A stretch of DNA of 64,000 nt, from contig JANBVI010000020.1 of the NCBI GenBank assembly GCA_024239075.1, positions 186,001 through 250,000 on the forward strand, read 5' to 3'. The stretch comes from Fischerella sp. CENA71 (GTDB lineage: Bacteria > Cyanobacteriota > Cyanobacteriia > Cyanobacteriales > Nostocaceae). A program made the position numbers and the translations under genes. The notes under the pieces are model-generated. The model was not told the DNA's origin and made no database searches. It saw only the letters and a program-made list of their open reading frames with translations. Positions 38,177-47,330 of the stretch are shown here, piece by piece (positions within the stretch are counted from its first letter, which is position 1; each line of letters starts with the position of its first letter).

Positions 38177-38510
38177 AACCAGAGCTTGGTAACTTTACAT
38201 TTTACCTATATTTATTTTAAGTAGTGTCACTGTTTTTAGCTGTGGATCTTATGCTTTCTTCCTCATGGAATATTAAGCTTCGATTTCAAGGAGCAATTAA
38301 GTAAAAAGCATAGAACACATACCAATATTTCTCGGTTAAGGATTTTTCATCATAATTTGGGCTATGTAGAGACGCGCCATGGCGCGTCTCTGGTGGGTTT
38401 AAATGTCAATCGAGTTGTCTGATCCGAGCAGTATTGGAACACATACACATACGCTTAAAGAAAAATATTGACAGTATTTAATTGGAGGAAATTTTTATTT
38501 TAAAAAATCT
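38177..38510. other. Spacer upstream of uvrC holding a MITE-like element
   Basis: Contains the 115-bp element at 38322-38436 with its 9-bp direct repeats. The rest is AT-rich with no supported frame until 38511. Confidence 0.6.
38322..38436. mobile_element. MITE-like element, copy 2
   Basis: 115 bp. The ends CCAATATTTCTCGGTTAAG and CTGATCCGAGCAGTATTG are imperfect inverted repeats. The centre is a perfect palindrome GAGACGCGCC-ATGG-CGCGTCTC region (38366-38391). Direct repeats GAACACATA flank it (38313-38321 and 38437-38445). It aligns end to end with the element at 58648-58761 in the opposite orientation. It encodes nothing, so movement would depend on a transposase elsewhere. Confidence 0.8.
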
Positions 38511-38681
38511 TTGCGTATTGAAGAGAAATATCGTGACGGTATCGCCGAAACACTTAACGAATTGCAGACAGCAATGCTCATGTTGGCTCAAGTAGAATTA
38601 AAGATTTCACAAAGTGGAAATTACTTACAAAATATGAGCCATAAATTTGAAGAATTTATTAACGAACAAAAAACAGAATGA
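38511..38681 (+). CDS. Small helical protein with a non-ATG start (possible remnant)
   Basis: 56 codons reading LRIEEKYRDGIAETLNELQTA, MLMLAQVELKISQSGNYLQN and MSHKFEEFINEQKTE. It is a well-balanced amphipathic helical sequence unlike translated spacer. The frame is open back to a TGA at 38470-38472 but has no upstream ATG. A GGAGG site at 38483 is too far from the TTG at 38511, so the real start may be a rarer codon, or the 5' end has decayed. The function is unknown. It converges on the response regulator gene with a 20-bp gap. Confidence 0.45.
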   Translation: MRIEEKYRDGIAETLNELQTAMLMLAQVELKISQSGNYLQNMSHKFEEFINEQKTE

Positions 38682-38701
38682 AGAGCTATTTCAAAAAAAA
38701 A

Positions 38702-39127
38702 TTATAGATATTGACAAGCTAATTCTTCTTCGATTCCCATAACTAATTCAGTCAAATTGATTGGTTTGACGAAGTAGCGACGCGCTCCTAATTTCATAGC
38801 TTTTTCCTGATCTGCTTTAAAAGCAAATGCAGAAACTACAAATATAGGTATGTATTTTAAATCTGCTTTTTGCTGTTTTCTCTCTAATAGAGAGTAACCA
38901 TCAATGTCTGGTAGTTTAAGGTCTAATAAAATTAAATCAGGTTTAAAGTCTTCTATTGTTTCAAAAAAAGTAGAACCTTCTGGAAAACTTTGAACTTCAT
39001 ATCTACAGTAACTAAGATAGTCACTCAATAACATTCTATTGATGTCATTGTCCTCTATTAGTAATATTCTTTTTTGCCGTCTATATGATGGAAACTGTTG
39101 TTTAACAGTAAGTAATTGAGATGTCAT
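38702..39127 (-). CDS. CheY-like single-domain response regulator
   Basis: 141 aa. One receiver domain with acidic pocket IEDNDINR, phospho-acceptor in PDLILLDLKLPDIDGYSLL, switch VVSAFAF (Ser rather than Thr) and lysine in YFVKPINL. No output domain is present, so it likely passes phosphate or interacts with other kinases. No kinase is adjacent. Confidence 0.92.
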   Translation of the reverse strand: MTSQLLTVKQQFPSYRRQKRILLIEDNDINRMLLSDYLSYCRYEVQSFPEGSTFFETIEDFKPDLILLDLKLPDIDGYSLLERKQQKADLKYIPIFVVSAFAFKADQEKAMKLGARRYFVKPINLTELVMGIEEELACQYL

Positions 39128-39884
39128 TTCTATCTAGTGATTGTAGGCGGGAAGCAGATAAAATTTACCGTATTTCCAAAGAGTTCATATAGAAATATGA
39201 TACATACTTACAAAATAAACTTATTTAAGATCAGTTTAAAATACGAAGCAAGTTATATTTAACTGCATGATTTATGAATTCCTACTAAAATCTTAACTCA
39301 AAACATAAATTTAATTTTGAATAAAAATGCTAATGCTAATAATCATCATCAGAAGAGTGAGGTATGAGAATGAGAATAGTTAAGACTACCAACTTCTATA
39401 TATATTTATGTATTTTTACACTCTGCTACTCAGCAGATTCCACTAGCATACTCCATAAAATGACAAATGGCATTAGAGACTAAATAAGATAAGGCGATGG
39501 GAGGCTAAAATGTTTTGTGAGTAAGGATAGAAGCCAAAAAAAGGAGCTAACCACTCTTATTGTCTGTCTATAGTCTTAGAGTCCCAGCTTTTACTATGAT
39601 TGTGCTTTTTTTAGCTTACTTCGTGTAGTTATTCTGATCAATAATCCGAGCAAGGTACAGAGCTTCTCACCCCAACCCCCAAGCGCCCATTCCCCCAAAT
39701 GGGGTGTGATGGTGTAGGGATGTATGGATATGAGGACAAGCCAGATTTTCATCCTTTATGAGGTGAAATGACTAATGATCATATTTTGTTTTATAAAAAT
39801 ATTAAGTAACACAAATAACTGATACATTTTGTGATGCGAGCCACACTATATATTAAAGATGTAAAGGAGTTTTAAAGCGACGCA
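39128..39884. other. 760-bp gene-free spacer before the pentapeptide gene
   Basis: AT-rich first half. A C-rich segment with a CCCATT-CCCCCA-AATGGG hairpin lies at ~39687-39705. No coding frame is supported. A TAAAGGAGT ribosome site lies at its end for the pentapeptide gene. Confidence 0.5.
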
Positions 39885-40304
39885 ATGCATATAGACGAAC
39901 TTCTCAGACGTTATCAGTCGGGAGAAAGAAATTTCAAAGGTGCAAACCTCATTGGTGGTTACTTGTATGGAGTAAATTTGAGTGGAGCAAATCTACAAGG
40001 AGCATCTTTGAGTGAAGTTGATTTGAGCGAAGCAAACCTCACAGGAGTAAACCTCAGAGAAGCATCTCTAGTGAGAGCCAACCTCACAGGAGCCAACCTC
40101 ACAGAAGCTAATCTCAATGGAGCAAATCTGTTTGAAGCCAAGCTAACAGGAGCTACACTCCACGGAGCGCATCTGAAAATGGCAGACTTGATAGATGCAG
40201 ACTTTACTGCTGCCAATCTAGAAAAAGCTAATTTGTATGGTGCATATTTAACTGGAACTTTGTTGCAGGGTGCTATCATGCCAGATGGCACAATCTATCA
40301 GTGA
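39885..40304 (+). CDS. Pentapeptide repeat protein
   Basis: 139 aa, almost wholly A(D/N)LXX repeats (about 22 units from residue 18 to 132, e.g. GANLQGASLSEVDLSEANLTG) that fold as a right-handed quadrilateral beta-helix. No signal peptide or extra domain is seen. Cyanobacteria carry many such proteins; functions are mostly unknown. AAGGAG precedes the ATG at a suitable distance. Confidence 0.93.
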   Translation: MHIDELLRRYQSGERNFKGANLIGGYLYGVNLSGANLQGASLSEVDLSEANLTGVNLREASLVRANLTGANLTEANLNGANLFEAKLTGATLHGAHLKMADLIDADFTAANLEKANLYGAYLTGTLLQGAIMPDGTIYQ

Positions 40305-40807
40305 GTCATCCTCTAACAGGATTTTAGACTTCGTCGTGAGCGCTACTTCGACAAGGCTCAGTACAAGTCAATCGAACGATTTTGGATTGGTTCCAGGAAT
40401 CTAGGGGCATGGAACTAATTATTTAATGTTTCTGAATATTTTGAAATAATTATCACCGCAAATGTGCCAAAAATAAGTTGATGGCACCAAGGAATCGGTA
40501 AAAAGTCCATCAAGGCGATGCGATCGCCCTGAATCACATGTCCAATTCAAGTCAATTCGTTAAGCAGTAAGCACCATCTAGACCTCCGCAAGGGTACTCC
40601 CGCCTGGATGATAAAATGGTACAGGTGTCACAGTTCCATGGTTTTAATATTCTAAAAGTTTCAATTATCAACAAATATATATTGGACATCTGAAAAATAT
40701 CTGCGTACGATACTCCCATATAGAGATGGGTAAAGGGAAAGGAAAATTTTTATACCTTTCCCAATTTCTGCTATCTAATAATTCAGGAGTCCTAAGGAAA
40801 TATCAAA
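40305..40807. other. 500-bp spacer before ilvD
   Basis: Contains a TTCGACAAGGCTCAGTACAAG-like dispersed sequence near 40348-40369 and a HIP1 site. No leader peptide rich in branched amino acids, T-box or other recognised regulator was found. A CCTAAGGAAA ribosome site precedes ilvD. Confidence 0.45.
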
Positions 40808-42493
40808 ATGTCAGAAAATTTGAGAAGCAAAGTTGTTACCCAAGGAGTACAGCGATCGCCTAACCGTGCCATGCTGCGGGCTGTGGGTTTTCAAGATCAG
40901 GATTTTACTAAAGCCATTGTTGGCATTGCTAACGGTTATAGTACCATTACCCCTTGTAATATGGGGATCAACAAACTGGCACAAAGGGCAGAAATTGGTA
41001 TTAAGAATGCCGGAGCAATGCCACAGATGTTTGGCACAATTACCATTAGCGATGGTATTTCCATGGGAACCGAGGGGATGAAATACTCCTTGGTATCACG
41101 AGAAGTAATTGCTGATTCGATAGAAACTGCCTGTAATGGGCAAACAATGGATGGGGTGCTGGCGATTGGCGGTTGTGATAAAAATATGCCAGGAGCAATG
41201 ATTGCGATCGCTCGCATGAATATTCCTGCCATTTTCGTTTATGGTGGTACAATTAAACCTGGACACTACAACGGACGCGACTTAACCGTCGTCAGTTCTT
41301 TTGAAGCGGTAGGCGAATATAGCGCTGGTAAAATAGGCGAAGACGAGCTTTTGGCAGTTGAACGCAGTGCTTGTCCTGGTGCAGGTTCCTGCGGTGGAAT
41401 GTACACAGCTAACACCATGTCTTCTGCCTTTGAAGCAATGGGGATGAGTTTGCCCTACTCTTCCACAATGGCAGCAGAAGATGAAGAAAAAGCCGACAGT
41501 ACGGAAAAATCGGCATTTGTCCTCGTAGAAGCGATTCGTAAGCAAATTTTACCTCGTCAGATCATCACTCGTAAATCGATTGAGAATGCGATTTCTGTGA
41601 TTATGGCAGTAGGTGGTTCTACAAATGCTGTGCTGCATTTTTTGGCGATCGCTCGTGCTGCTGGCGTTGAACTTTGTCTTGATGATTTTGAAACTATCCG
41701 CGCCCGTGTTCCGGTTTTGTGTGATTTGAAACCCAGCGGTAGATATGTAGCAACAGATTTACACAAAGCTGGTGGTATTCCACAGGTCATGAAAATGTTA
41801 CTTGAGCATGATTTACTACACGGTGATTGCTTGACTATCAGTGGTCAAACAGTTGCAGAAGTCTTAGCAGAAGTGCCAAATGAACCCTCACCCAACCAAG
41901 ATGTGATTCGTCCTTGGGATAAGCCGATGTATACTCAAGGACACTTGGCTGTTCTGAAAGGTAATTTAGCCACAGAAGGAGCAGTAGCAAAAATTACTGG
42001 TGTAAAAGTTCCGAAAATTACTGGACCAGCACGAGTTTTTGAATCCGAAGAATCTTGCTTAGATGCTATTCTCGCCAAAAAAATTAATGCTGGTGATGTG
42101 ATTGTGATTCGCTACGAAGGCCCGAAAGGCGGCCCGGGAATGCGGGAAATGCTTGCTCCCACCTCAGCAATTATCGGGGCTGGTTTGGGCGATTCCGTGG
42201 GATTAATCACCGATGGTAGATTCTCAGGTGGTACTTATGGGATGGTTGTCGGACACGTTGCACCAGAAGCAGCTGTCGGCGGTGCGATCGCATTAGTAGA
42301 AGAAGGCGATACCATCACTATTGATGCTCACGCTCGTTCATTACAACTGCACCTATCTGATGAAGAATTAGCTCGTCGTCGTGAAAATTGGCAACCTCGT
42401 CCACCCCGTTATACTCAGGGTGTATTAGCCAAGTATGCCAAGTTGGTATCTTCTAGTAGTCTTGGTGCAGTGACAGATTTGGATTTGTTTTAA
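40808..42493 (+). CDS. ilvD: Dihydroxy-acid dehydratase
   Basis: Third common step of valine, leucine and isoleucine synthesis, turning dihydroxy acids into 2-keto acids. 561 aa. Conserved cysteines are C50 ([11 protein letters not shown]), C123 (GGCDKNMPG) and C195 ([17 protein letters not shown]); this set suits the [2Fe-2S] form of the enzyme. The C-terminal domain has [12 protein letters not shown] and [10 protein letters not shown]. It is complete and monocistronic, with a strong terminator. Confidence 0.96.
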   Translation: MSENLRSKVVTQGVQRSPNRAMLRAVGFQDQDFTKAIVGIANGYSTITPCNMGINKLAQRAEIGIKNAGAMPQMFGTITISDGISMGTEGMKYSLVSREVIADSIETACNGQTMDGVLAIGGCDKNMPGAMIAIARMNIPAIFVYGGTIKPGHYNGRDLTVVSSFEAVGEYSAGKIGEDELLAVERSACPGAGSCGGMYTANTMSSAFEAMGMSLPYSSTMAAEDEEKADSTEKSAFVLVEAIRKQILPRQIITRKSIENAISVIMAVGGSTNAVLHFLAIARAAGVELCLDDFETIRARVPVLCDLKPSGRYVATDLHKAGGIPQVMKMLLEHDLLHGDCLTISGQTVAEVLAEVPNEPSPNQDVIRPWDKPMYTQGHLAVLKGNLATEGAVAKITGVKVPKITGPARVFESEESCLDAILAKKINAGDVIVIRYEGPKGGPGMREMLAPTSAIIGAGLGDSVGLITDGRFSGGTYGMVVGHVAPEAAVGGAIALVEEGDTITIDAHARSLQLHLSDEELARRRENWQPRPPRYTQGVLAKYAKLVSSSSLGAVTDLDLF

Positions 42494-42513
42494 AATAAAT
42501 CAGAGATAAACAA

Positions 42514-42552
42514 AACACAGATGCACATAAATAAGCATCTGTGTTTATTTTG
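42514..42552 (+). terminator. ilvD terminator
   Basis: 11-bp stem AACACAGATGC / GCATCTGTGTT with a 10-nt loop, then TATTTT. It starts 21 bp past the ilvD stop. Confidence 0.85.
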
Positions 42553-42603
42553 GATTGATCTTCTCATTCCACTCTTTTTTGAGTAATTCTAAAGCAGGAC
42601 TAC

Positions 42604-43938
42604 ATGCTAACCACCAATACCACCAGTTCTTTGCCTTTACCTCCCGGTAGTTTTGGCCTGCCTTTAATTGGAGAAACAATACCGTTTGTAAACGATCCAA
42701 ATTTTACTGAAAAGCGATACAAAAAGTATGGTTCTCTTTTTAGAACTCATATATTTGGGCGTCCAACTTTAATAGTCACAGGTGCAGAAGGGAACAGATT
42801 TTTATTCAGCAATGATCATAAATACTTTTCTAATAATTGGCCTTACAGCACTAGAATGCTTCTAGGCCCTGCATCTTTATCAGTTCAGCAGGGTACAGAA
42901 CATCAAAATCGTCGTAAACTACTATCGCAAGCTTTTCAACCAAGAGCTTTAGCTAGTTATACCAGCACAATGGAGCAAATTACCCATCAATATTTAGATA
43001 GATGGGAAAAACTCGCTACATTTACTTGGTATCCAGAACTCAGAAATTACACTCTTGATATTGCCTGCAAGTTGCTTGTGGGAGTTGATTCAGCTTCCCA
43101 AACTCAATTGGGTGAGTGGTACAAAATCTGGGTGGATGGTTTATTCACCCTACCAATAAACTTGCCGTGGACTAACTTTGGTAAGGCGTTACGTTGTCGA
43201 AAATTATTATTAGCTGAAATTGAAAAGATTGTTCGTCAACGTCAAGAAAGTGGGAACTCATATCAGGACGTTTTAGCACTACTTTTACAAGCAGAGGATG
43301 AAGAAGGTAAACGCTTAAGCCTCACCGAACTCAAAGACCAATTGTTGACTTTGCTATTTGCTGGTCATGAAACTTTGACCTCAGCATTGGCATCACTGTG
43401 TCTATTATTAGTACAAAATCCAGAGGTTTTAGCAACTGCTCGTAGTGAACAACAACAACTCGGTGTAGACACACCTCTAACCTCGGAAAATCTCAAGCAA
43501 ATGACTTACTTAGAGCAAGTCTTAAAAGAAGTAATGCGGCTGATTCCGCCTGTTGGTGGTGGTTTTCGAGAGGTAATCCAACCCTGTGAATTCAATGGTT
43601 TCCGCATTCCTCAAGGTTGGTCTGTACTATATCAAGTAGGTAAAACCCACAAAGATCAAAGTGTTTATAAGAACTCAGAAACATTTGAACCAGAGCGTTT
43701 TAGCCCACAAAGAGCAGAAGATAAACCCAAACCTTTTAGTTATATACCCTTTGGTGGTGGGGTACGGGAATGCCTGGGTAAGGAATTTGCCAAATTAGAA
43801 ATGAAACTTTTTGCAGCCCTTTTGCTGCGTCATTATCAGTGGGAACTATTACCCGAACAAAACTTAGAGATGATTATGGTTCCAACCCCTAATCCCAAGG
43901 ATGGTTTGAAGGTAAGCTTTCAAAGATTATTGAGTTAG
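42604..43938 (+). CDS. Cytochrome P450, CYP120-like
   Basis: 444-aa soluble P450. Landmarks are the proline-rich start LPLPPGSFGLPLIGE, the I-helix oxygen motif AGHET (253-257), the K-helix EVMR, and the heme loop FGGGVRECLG with ligand C390. Overall wording (FGLPLIGETIPF at the start and LEMIMVPTPNPKDGLKVSF at the end) is close to CYP120A1 of Synechocystis, a retinoic-acid-binding hydroxylase. A retinoid or apocarotenoid substrate is inference from that resemblance. Confidence 0.92.
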   Translation: MLTTNTTSSLPLPPGSFGLPLIGETIPFVNDPNFTEKRYKKYGSLFRTHIFGRPTLIVTGAEGNRFLFSNDHKYFSNNWPYSTRMLLGPASLSVQQGTEHQNRRKLLSQAFQPRALASYTSTMEQITHQYLDRWEKLATFTWYPELRNYTLDIACKLLVGVDSASQTQLGEWYKIWVDGLFTLPINLPWTNFGKALRCRKLLLAEIEKIVRQRQESGNSYQDVLALLLQAEDEEGKRLSLTELKDQLLTLLFAGHETLTSALASLCLLLVQNPEVLATARSEQQQLGVDTPLTSENLKQMTYLEQVLKEVMRLIPPVGGGFREVIQPCEFNGFRIPQGWSVLYQVGKTHKDQSVYKNSETFEPERFSPQRAEDKPKPFSYIPFGGGVRECLGKEFAKLEMKLFAALLLRHYQWELLPEQNLEMIMVPTPNPKDGLKVSFQRLLS

Positions 43939-43962
43939 GCTCGTCTACAATAAGAGCGATCG

Positions 43963-45063
43963 CTATCTCGGATAAGAAATACCATTAATCTGACGATCAC
44001 CTGTATACAATCCAGGAAATTGAGAAGTTGATGAGGAATTAGATTGTGGTACTTGAGTGGGCTGCTGCAAACTAAAAGAATTACTAGAGTTTCTGGAATT
44101 AACAACGCTTTGACTTGGTGTTTGGTTATAGTATGGCGTCACATTAGAGGATGTTGTAGGTGTAATAGATATTACCGCAGATGTGGGTGTTTGGATGCTG
44201 GGTGTAGAAAGGTTTGGATATTGGTTAGGAATGTTAGCGGCAGGAGAAACGGAATTTTGATTAGGGTAGTTTGTAGTATTATTGACGGGAGCGATCGCAT
44301 TTCCATTAAATACCGTAGTCGATGCTAAATTTTGATTGGGCAACAATAATGAATTTGTCTGACTTATCTGACTTAAAGTTGTACGATTCCCCAAAGACAA
44401 ACTTTGATTTGTTGATTGATTAAGAGCAGTTTGCAAAGGACTAACTACAGCAGTATTTTGTTTATAGTTGATAGGATTAGTGAATCCCATCCCCACATTA
44501 GTAGAAGTTTGTGTTGTATCTGTTTGAATAGACGACGTCGTTAAACCGTTTACTCCTAAAAACTGATTATTATTCTGAGAATTTTTGAATTGCAATAAAT
44601 TTTCTGTTTGTGACACAAATGGATTTTCTAGCTTTGGCGTAGATGCAGGATTTACTAGCTTCAAGCCAGAGTTGGAGTTAGCATCGGTGGCTGTTGTCTT
44701 TTGTTTGCTTAAGCTTTCTAAAATATTATTAGTATTGTCTAGTTTGGTATTTTGCTGGATATTAGTTGCTGTGGAAGGTAGAGTTCCATGAACAAAGTCA
44801 TAAAATAGAACTGGTAAGTTATCAATATCCGCAGCAATGGCTTTATCTTCTTGCGAAAGAGAAGAATTTACAGAGTTTTTTGCTCCAGCTTGTTGCTTAA
44901 CTGGCTTAAAATTAAACAAATCTGGCTGTTGCCAGTATTCTTCAAGCACAAATCCTACCACGGCTAAAAAAATTGCTGTTCCCCAAAAACTAGGTCGAGC
45001 CAAATTCCATAAGCTGGCTTTGAGAAAGCGTAAGTAGGTGAGAGGGTAGCGACGACCTGACAT
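43963..45063 (-). CDS. Low-complexity Asn/Gln/Ser/Thr-rich membrane-anchored protein
   Basis: 366 aa. A basic N terminus (SGRRYPLTYLRFLKASLWNLARP) and one transmembrane helix (~27-43, GTAIFLAVVGFVLEEYW) precede a ~310-residue tail. The tail is dominated by N, Q, S, T and P with few charges, probably disordered and outside the cytoplasm. It ends PGLYTGDRQINGISYPR, which looks more ordered and may be the conserved part. No catalytic domain is seen. The function is unknown; a cell-surface or septal role would be speculation. Confidence 0.7.
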   Translation of the reverse strand: MSGRRYPLTYLRFLKASLWNLARPSFWGTAIFLAVVGFVLEEYWQQPDLFNFKPVKQQAGAKNSVNSSLSQEDKAIAADIDNLPVLFYDFVHGTLPSTATNIQQNTKLDNTNNILESLSKQKTTATDANSNSGLKLVNPASTPKLENPFVSQTENLLQFKNSQNNNQFLGVNGLTTSSIQTDTTQTSTNVGMGFTNPINYKQNTAVVSPLQTALNQSTNQSLSLGNRTTLSQISQTNSLLLPNQNLASTTVFNGNAIAPVNNTTNYPNQNSVSPAANIPNQYPNLSTPSIQTPTSAVISITPTTSSNVTPYYNQTPSQSVVNSRNSSNSFSLQQPTQVPQSNSSSTSQFPGLYTGDRQINGISYPR

Positions 45064-45300
45064 GTTAAACCTGATGGAATTAAGGGAGAAAGAGTAGGAA
45101 TATTATCCTAGCCCCTCAATAGTTATTTAGTCATTATTGATAGACAACTCTTAGTATAAAATTTACAATAAACTACATCAGATCGTTTTTCCCCTTTCCC
45201 TTCTTTCTGTCAGTTTCGATATCATCTCAAAATTAAATCTGCTCTAACTTAATGCTTGTGGCTGGGCAAAAGTTGGACTCTAATTCAACAGGAGCAGAAC

Positions 45301-45921
45301 ATGAAAGCAGAAGATATCATGACCAAAGAGGTTGTTAGCATCCGCAGTTCAGCAACTGTTGCTGAAGCAGTTGGTGTAATGAAGGAAAAACGATTGCGGG
45401 CTTTGGTTGTGGAGCGCAATCATGATAATGATGCTTACGGTATTGTTACTGAGACTGACATTATTTATAAAGTAACAGCTTATGCCAAAGACCCCAAACA
45501 AGTACGTATCTACGAAATTATGAGCAAGCCCTGCATTATTGTCAATCCCGAATTGGCTGTAGAATATGTAGCGCGGTTATTTGCCAACACAGGAATTCGC
45601 AGAGCGCCCGTAATTAAAGGTAAGCTGTTGGGAATAATTTCTGTCACCGATATTCTCACCAAAAGTGATTTTGTCGAAAAGCCACAATCAGTTTTGCTAG
45701 AAGACAAAATTCAACAAGCGATCGCAGATGCTCGCGCCATATGTTCTCTCTACGGTACATTATCTTCAGAATGTGCCGCAGCCTGGGTAACAGTAGAAGA
45801 AATTCAAGCAGAAGCAGCCCATCAAAAAGCTGGACATATAGCATTTACCAAAACATCATTTGAGCAATACTGTGCAGCCAACCCAGATGCACCAGAATGC
45901 CGAATTTATTATGAAGATTGA
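45301..45921 (+). CDS. CBS-CP12 fusion protein
   Basis: 206 aa. Residues ~1-125 are a CBS-domain pair (MKAEDIMTKEVVSIRSSATVAEAVGVM, YGIVTETDIIYKV, RAPVIKGKLLGIISVTDIL) that may bind adenylates. Residues ~135-206 are a CP12 domain with both cysteine pairs, C148/C158 and C191/C200 (AWVTVEEIQAEAAH, QYCAANPDAPECRIYYED). CP12 bridges GAPDH and phosphoribulokinase in redox control of the Calvin cycle; the CBS-fused form, known from cyanobacteria, may add energy sensing. I use the ATG at 45301 after AACAGGAGCAG; the frame extends to 45256 without conservation. Confidence 0.88.
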   Translation: MKAEDIMTKEVVSIRSSATVAEAVGVMKEKRLRALVVERNHDNDAYGIVTETDIIYKVTAYAKDPKQVRIYEIMSKPCIIVNPELAVEYVARLFANTGIRRAPVIKGKLLGIISVTDILTKSDFVEKPQSVLLEDKIQQAIADARAICSLYGTLSSECAAAWVTVEEIQAEAAHQKAGHIAFTKTSFEQYCAANPDAPECRIYYED

Positions 45922-45984
45922 ATAAGTTAGTCATTTGTCAATGGTCAAGGGTCAATTGTCATTAGTTATTCTCCCTTGTCCCCG

Positions 45985-46031
45985 TGTCTCCCTTGTCCCC
46001 GATCCCCGATCCCTGATCCCCGATCCCCGAT
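45985..46031. repeat. CCCCGATCCCTGATCC tandem
   Basis: Seven-base CCCCGAT/CCCTGAT units in tandem between CBS-CP12 and lptF/G, running into the lptF/G stop. This is the complementary form of the GGGGATNGGGGAT family seen at 4421, 5801 and 31692. Confidence 0.8.
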
Positions 46032-46032
46032 C

Positions 46033-47202
46033 TCATCGCCGTGCTGTCCGTACTAATAAAAATAAACCTAGTCCCAACCCCAAAACATTGGGTAGCCAAG
46101 CTGCAACCAAGGGAGAAAGAAAACCTGTGTCTCCCAATGTACGAGTAACCTGTAATGTTGTGTAGTAAGTAAATATAACTGCTAGACTCACCCCAAAACT
46201 GGCTGCTCGACCTGTACGTTGGGGTATTGTTCCCACAGTAGCACCGACTAGACCACAGACAACACAGGCAAAGGGAAAGGCAATTTTTTGTTGAATTCGG
46301 ACTCGCAGTTGCCGAACTTTTTGGTCATTACCACTAATTTTTTCTATTTCTAGTTGTTCTAGTGATTGAGCAATGTTCATCTCTTCAAAGTCACGGCTTC
46401 TGTTTGCCACATCTAATGGTGTGCGGGGAAGTTGTAATTGTTGATGTTTGAATCGGGCGATGTTGCGATAAGAGCGATCGGGTGCAACTAAATAGATCGT
46501 ACCGTTATAAAAATCCCAAACGCTTTGTGAACCATTCCATTCACCGAATTCTGCGACAACAATTTGATTGAGACCTTCTTGAGAACGATCTATGAGTGTC
46601 AAGCCTTTCATGCGCTTGCCATCAAATTTGTCAGCATAAAACAGACGTGTCAGTATTCTTTCTTTACTACCGTCTGCTTGTTTCACATTTTGATATTCGG
46701 GGTAGAAAATATTTTCTTGCTTAAATGTAGGTTTATCAGACTTGAGAGCTCGATCTAAAGTAACAGTAGCTTCGTAGTTAGCTGCTGGTGCAATTTGTTC
46801 ACTGACAACAAATGTGATTCCTGCAACCAAGAAACTCATCACTACGGCAGTTAGCACCATGCGATACACACTCACGCCACAACTACGTAGGGCGATCAGT
46901 TCACTTTCGCCAGACATCCGACTGTAGGTCATCAAAGTTGCTAGCAGTGTTGACATCGGAAAAACATAAACAATTACCCGTGGCAACTTTAATAAAAAAA
47001 CCTTTAAGCCTATTTCTAGTGGTAATCCTGCTTGAACTACTTTTCGTAGCAATTCATATAAGCTATCCGCCGTAAACACAAGGGAAGCAAAAATCCCAAA
47101 ACTAAACAAAAACGGTGGAATTAATTCGCTAGCAAGGTAGCGATCCATTATGGAAATGGACAGCAGTGAATTGAGTTTGTGGAAAGATTTAGATTTAGCC
47201 AT
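46033..47202 (-). CDS. LptF/LptG family permease of the LPS export system
   Basis: 389-aa YjgP/YjgQ-family membrane protein. Three N-terminal and three C-terminal helices surround a ~200-residue periplasmic domain (residues ~105-300). It opens MDRYLASELIPPFLFSFGIFASLVFTADS after a 17-residue lead. With LptB it powers extraction of lipopolysaccharide from the inner membrane. Cyanobacteria typically have a single LptF/G-type gene, so it may act as a homodimer. It is third in the unit lptA-lptB-lptF/G. Confidence 0.9.
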   Translation of the reverse strand: MAKSKSFHKLNSLLSISIMDRYLASELIPPFLFSFGIFASLVFTADSLYELLRKVVQAGLPLEIGLKVFLLKLPRVIVYVFPMSTLLATLMTYSRMSGESELIALRSCGVSVYRMVLTAVVMSFLVAGITFVVSEQIAPAANYEATVTLDRALKSDKPTFKQENIFYPEYQNVKQADGSKERILTRLFYADKFDGKRMKGLTLIDRSQEGLNQIVVAEFGEWNGSQSVWDFYNGTIYLVAPDRSYRNIARFKHQQLQLPRTPLDVANRSRDFEEMNIAQSLEQLEIEKISGNDQKVRQLRVRIQQKIAFPFACVVCGLVGATVGTIPQRTGRAASFGVSLAVIFTYYTTLQVTRTLGDTGFLSPLVAAWLPNVLGLGLGLFLLVRTARR

Positions 47203-47218
47203 GAGTCATTGGTTATTA

Positions 47219-47276
47219 GTCATTTGCCATTTGTCATTTGTCATTGGTCATTGGTCATTGGTCATTGGTCATTAGG
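47219..47276. repeat. GTCATTTGCCATTTGTCATT-type heptamer tandem
   Basis: Eight or so ATTTGTC / ATTGGTC units lie between lptB and lptF/G. Its first 20 bases are identical to 50359-50378 inside the trnL group I intron. Confidence 0.85.
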
Positions 47277-47330
47277 AATGGTTCATAACCACTAACTACT
47301 AAGTACTAACCACTAACAACCAACAATTGA

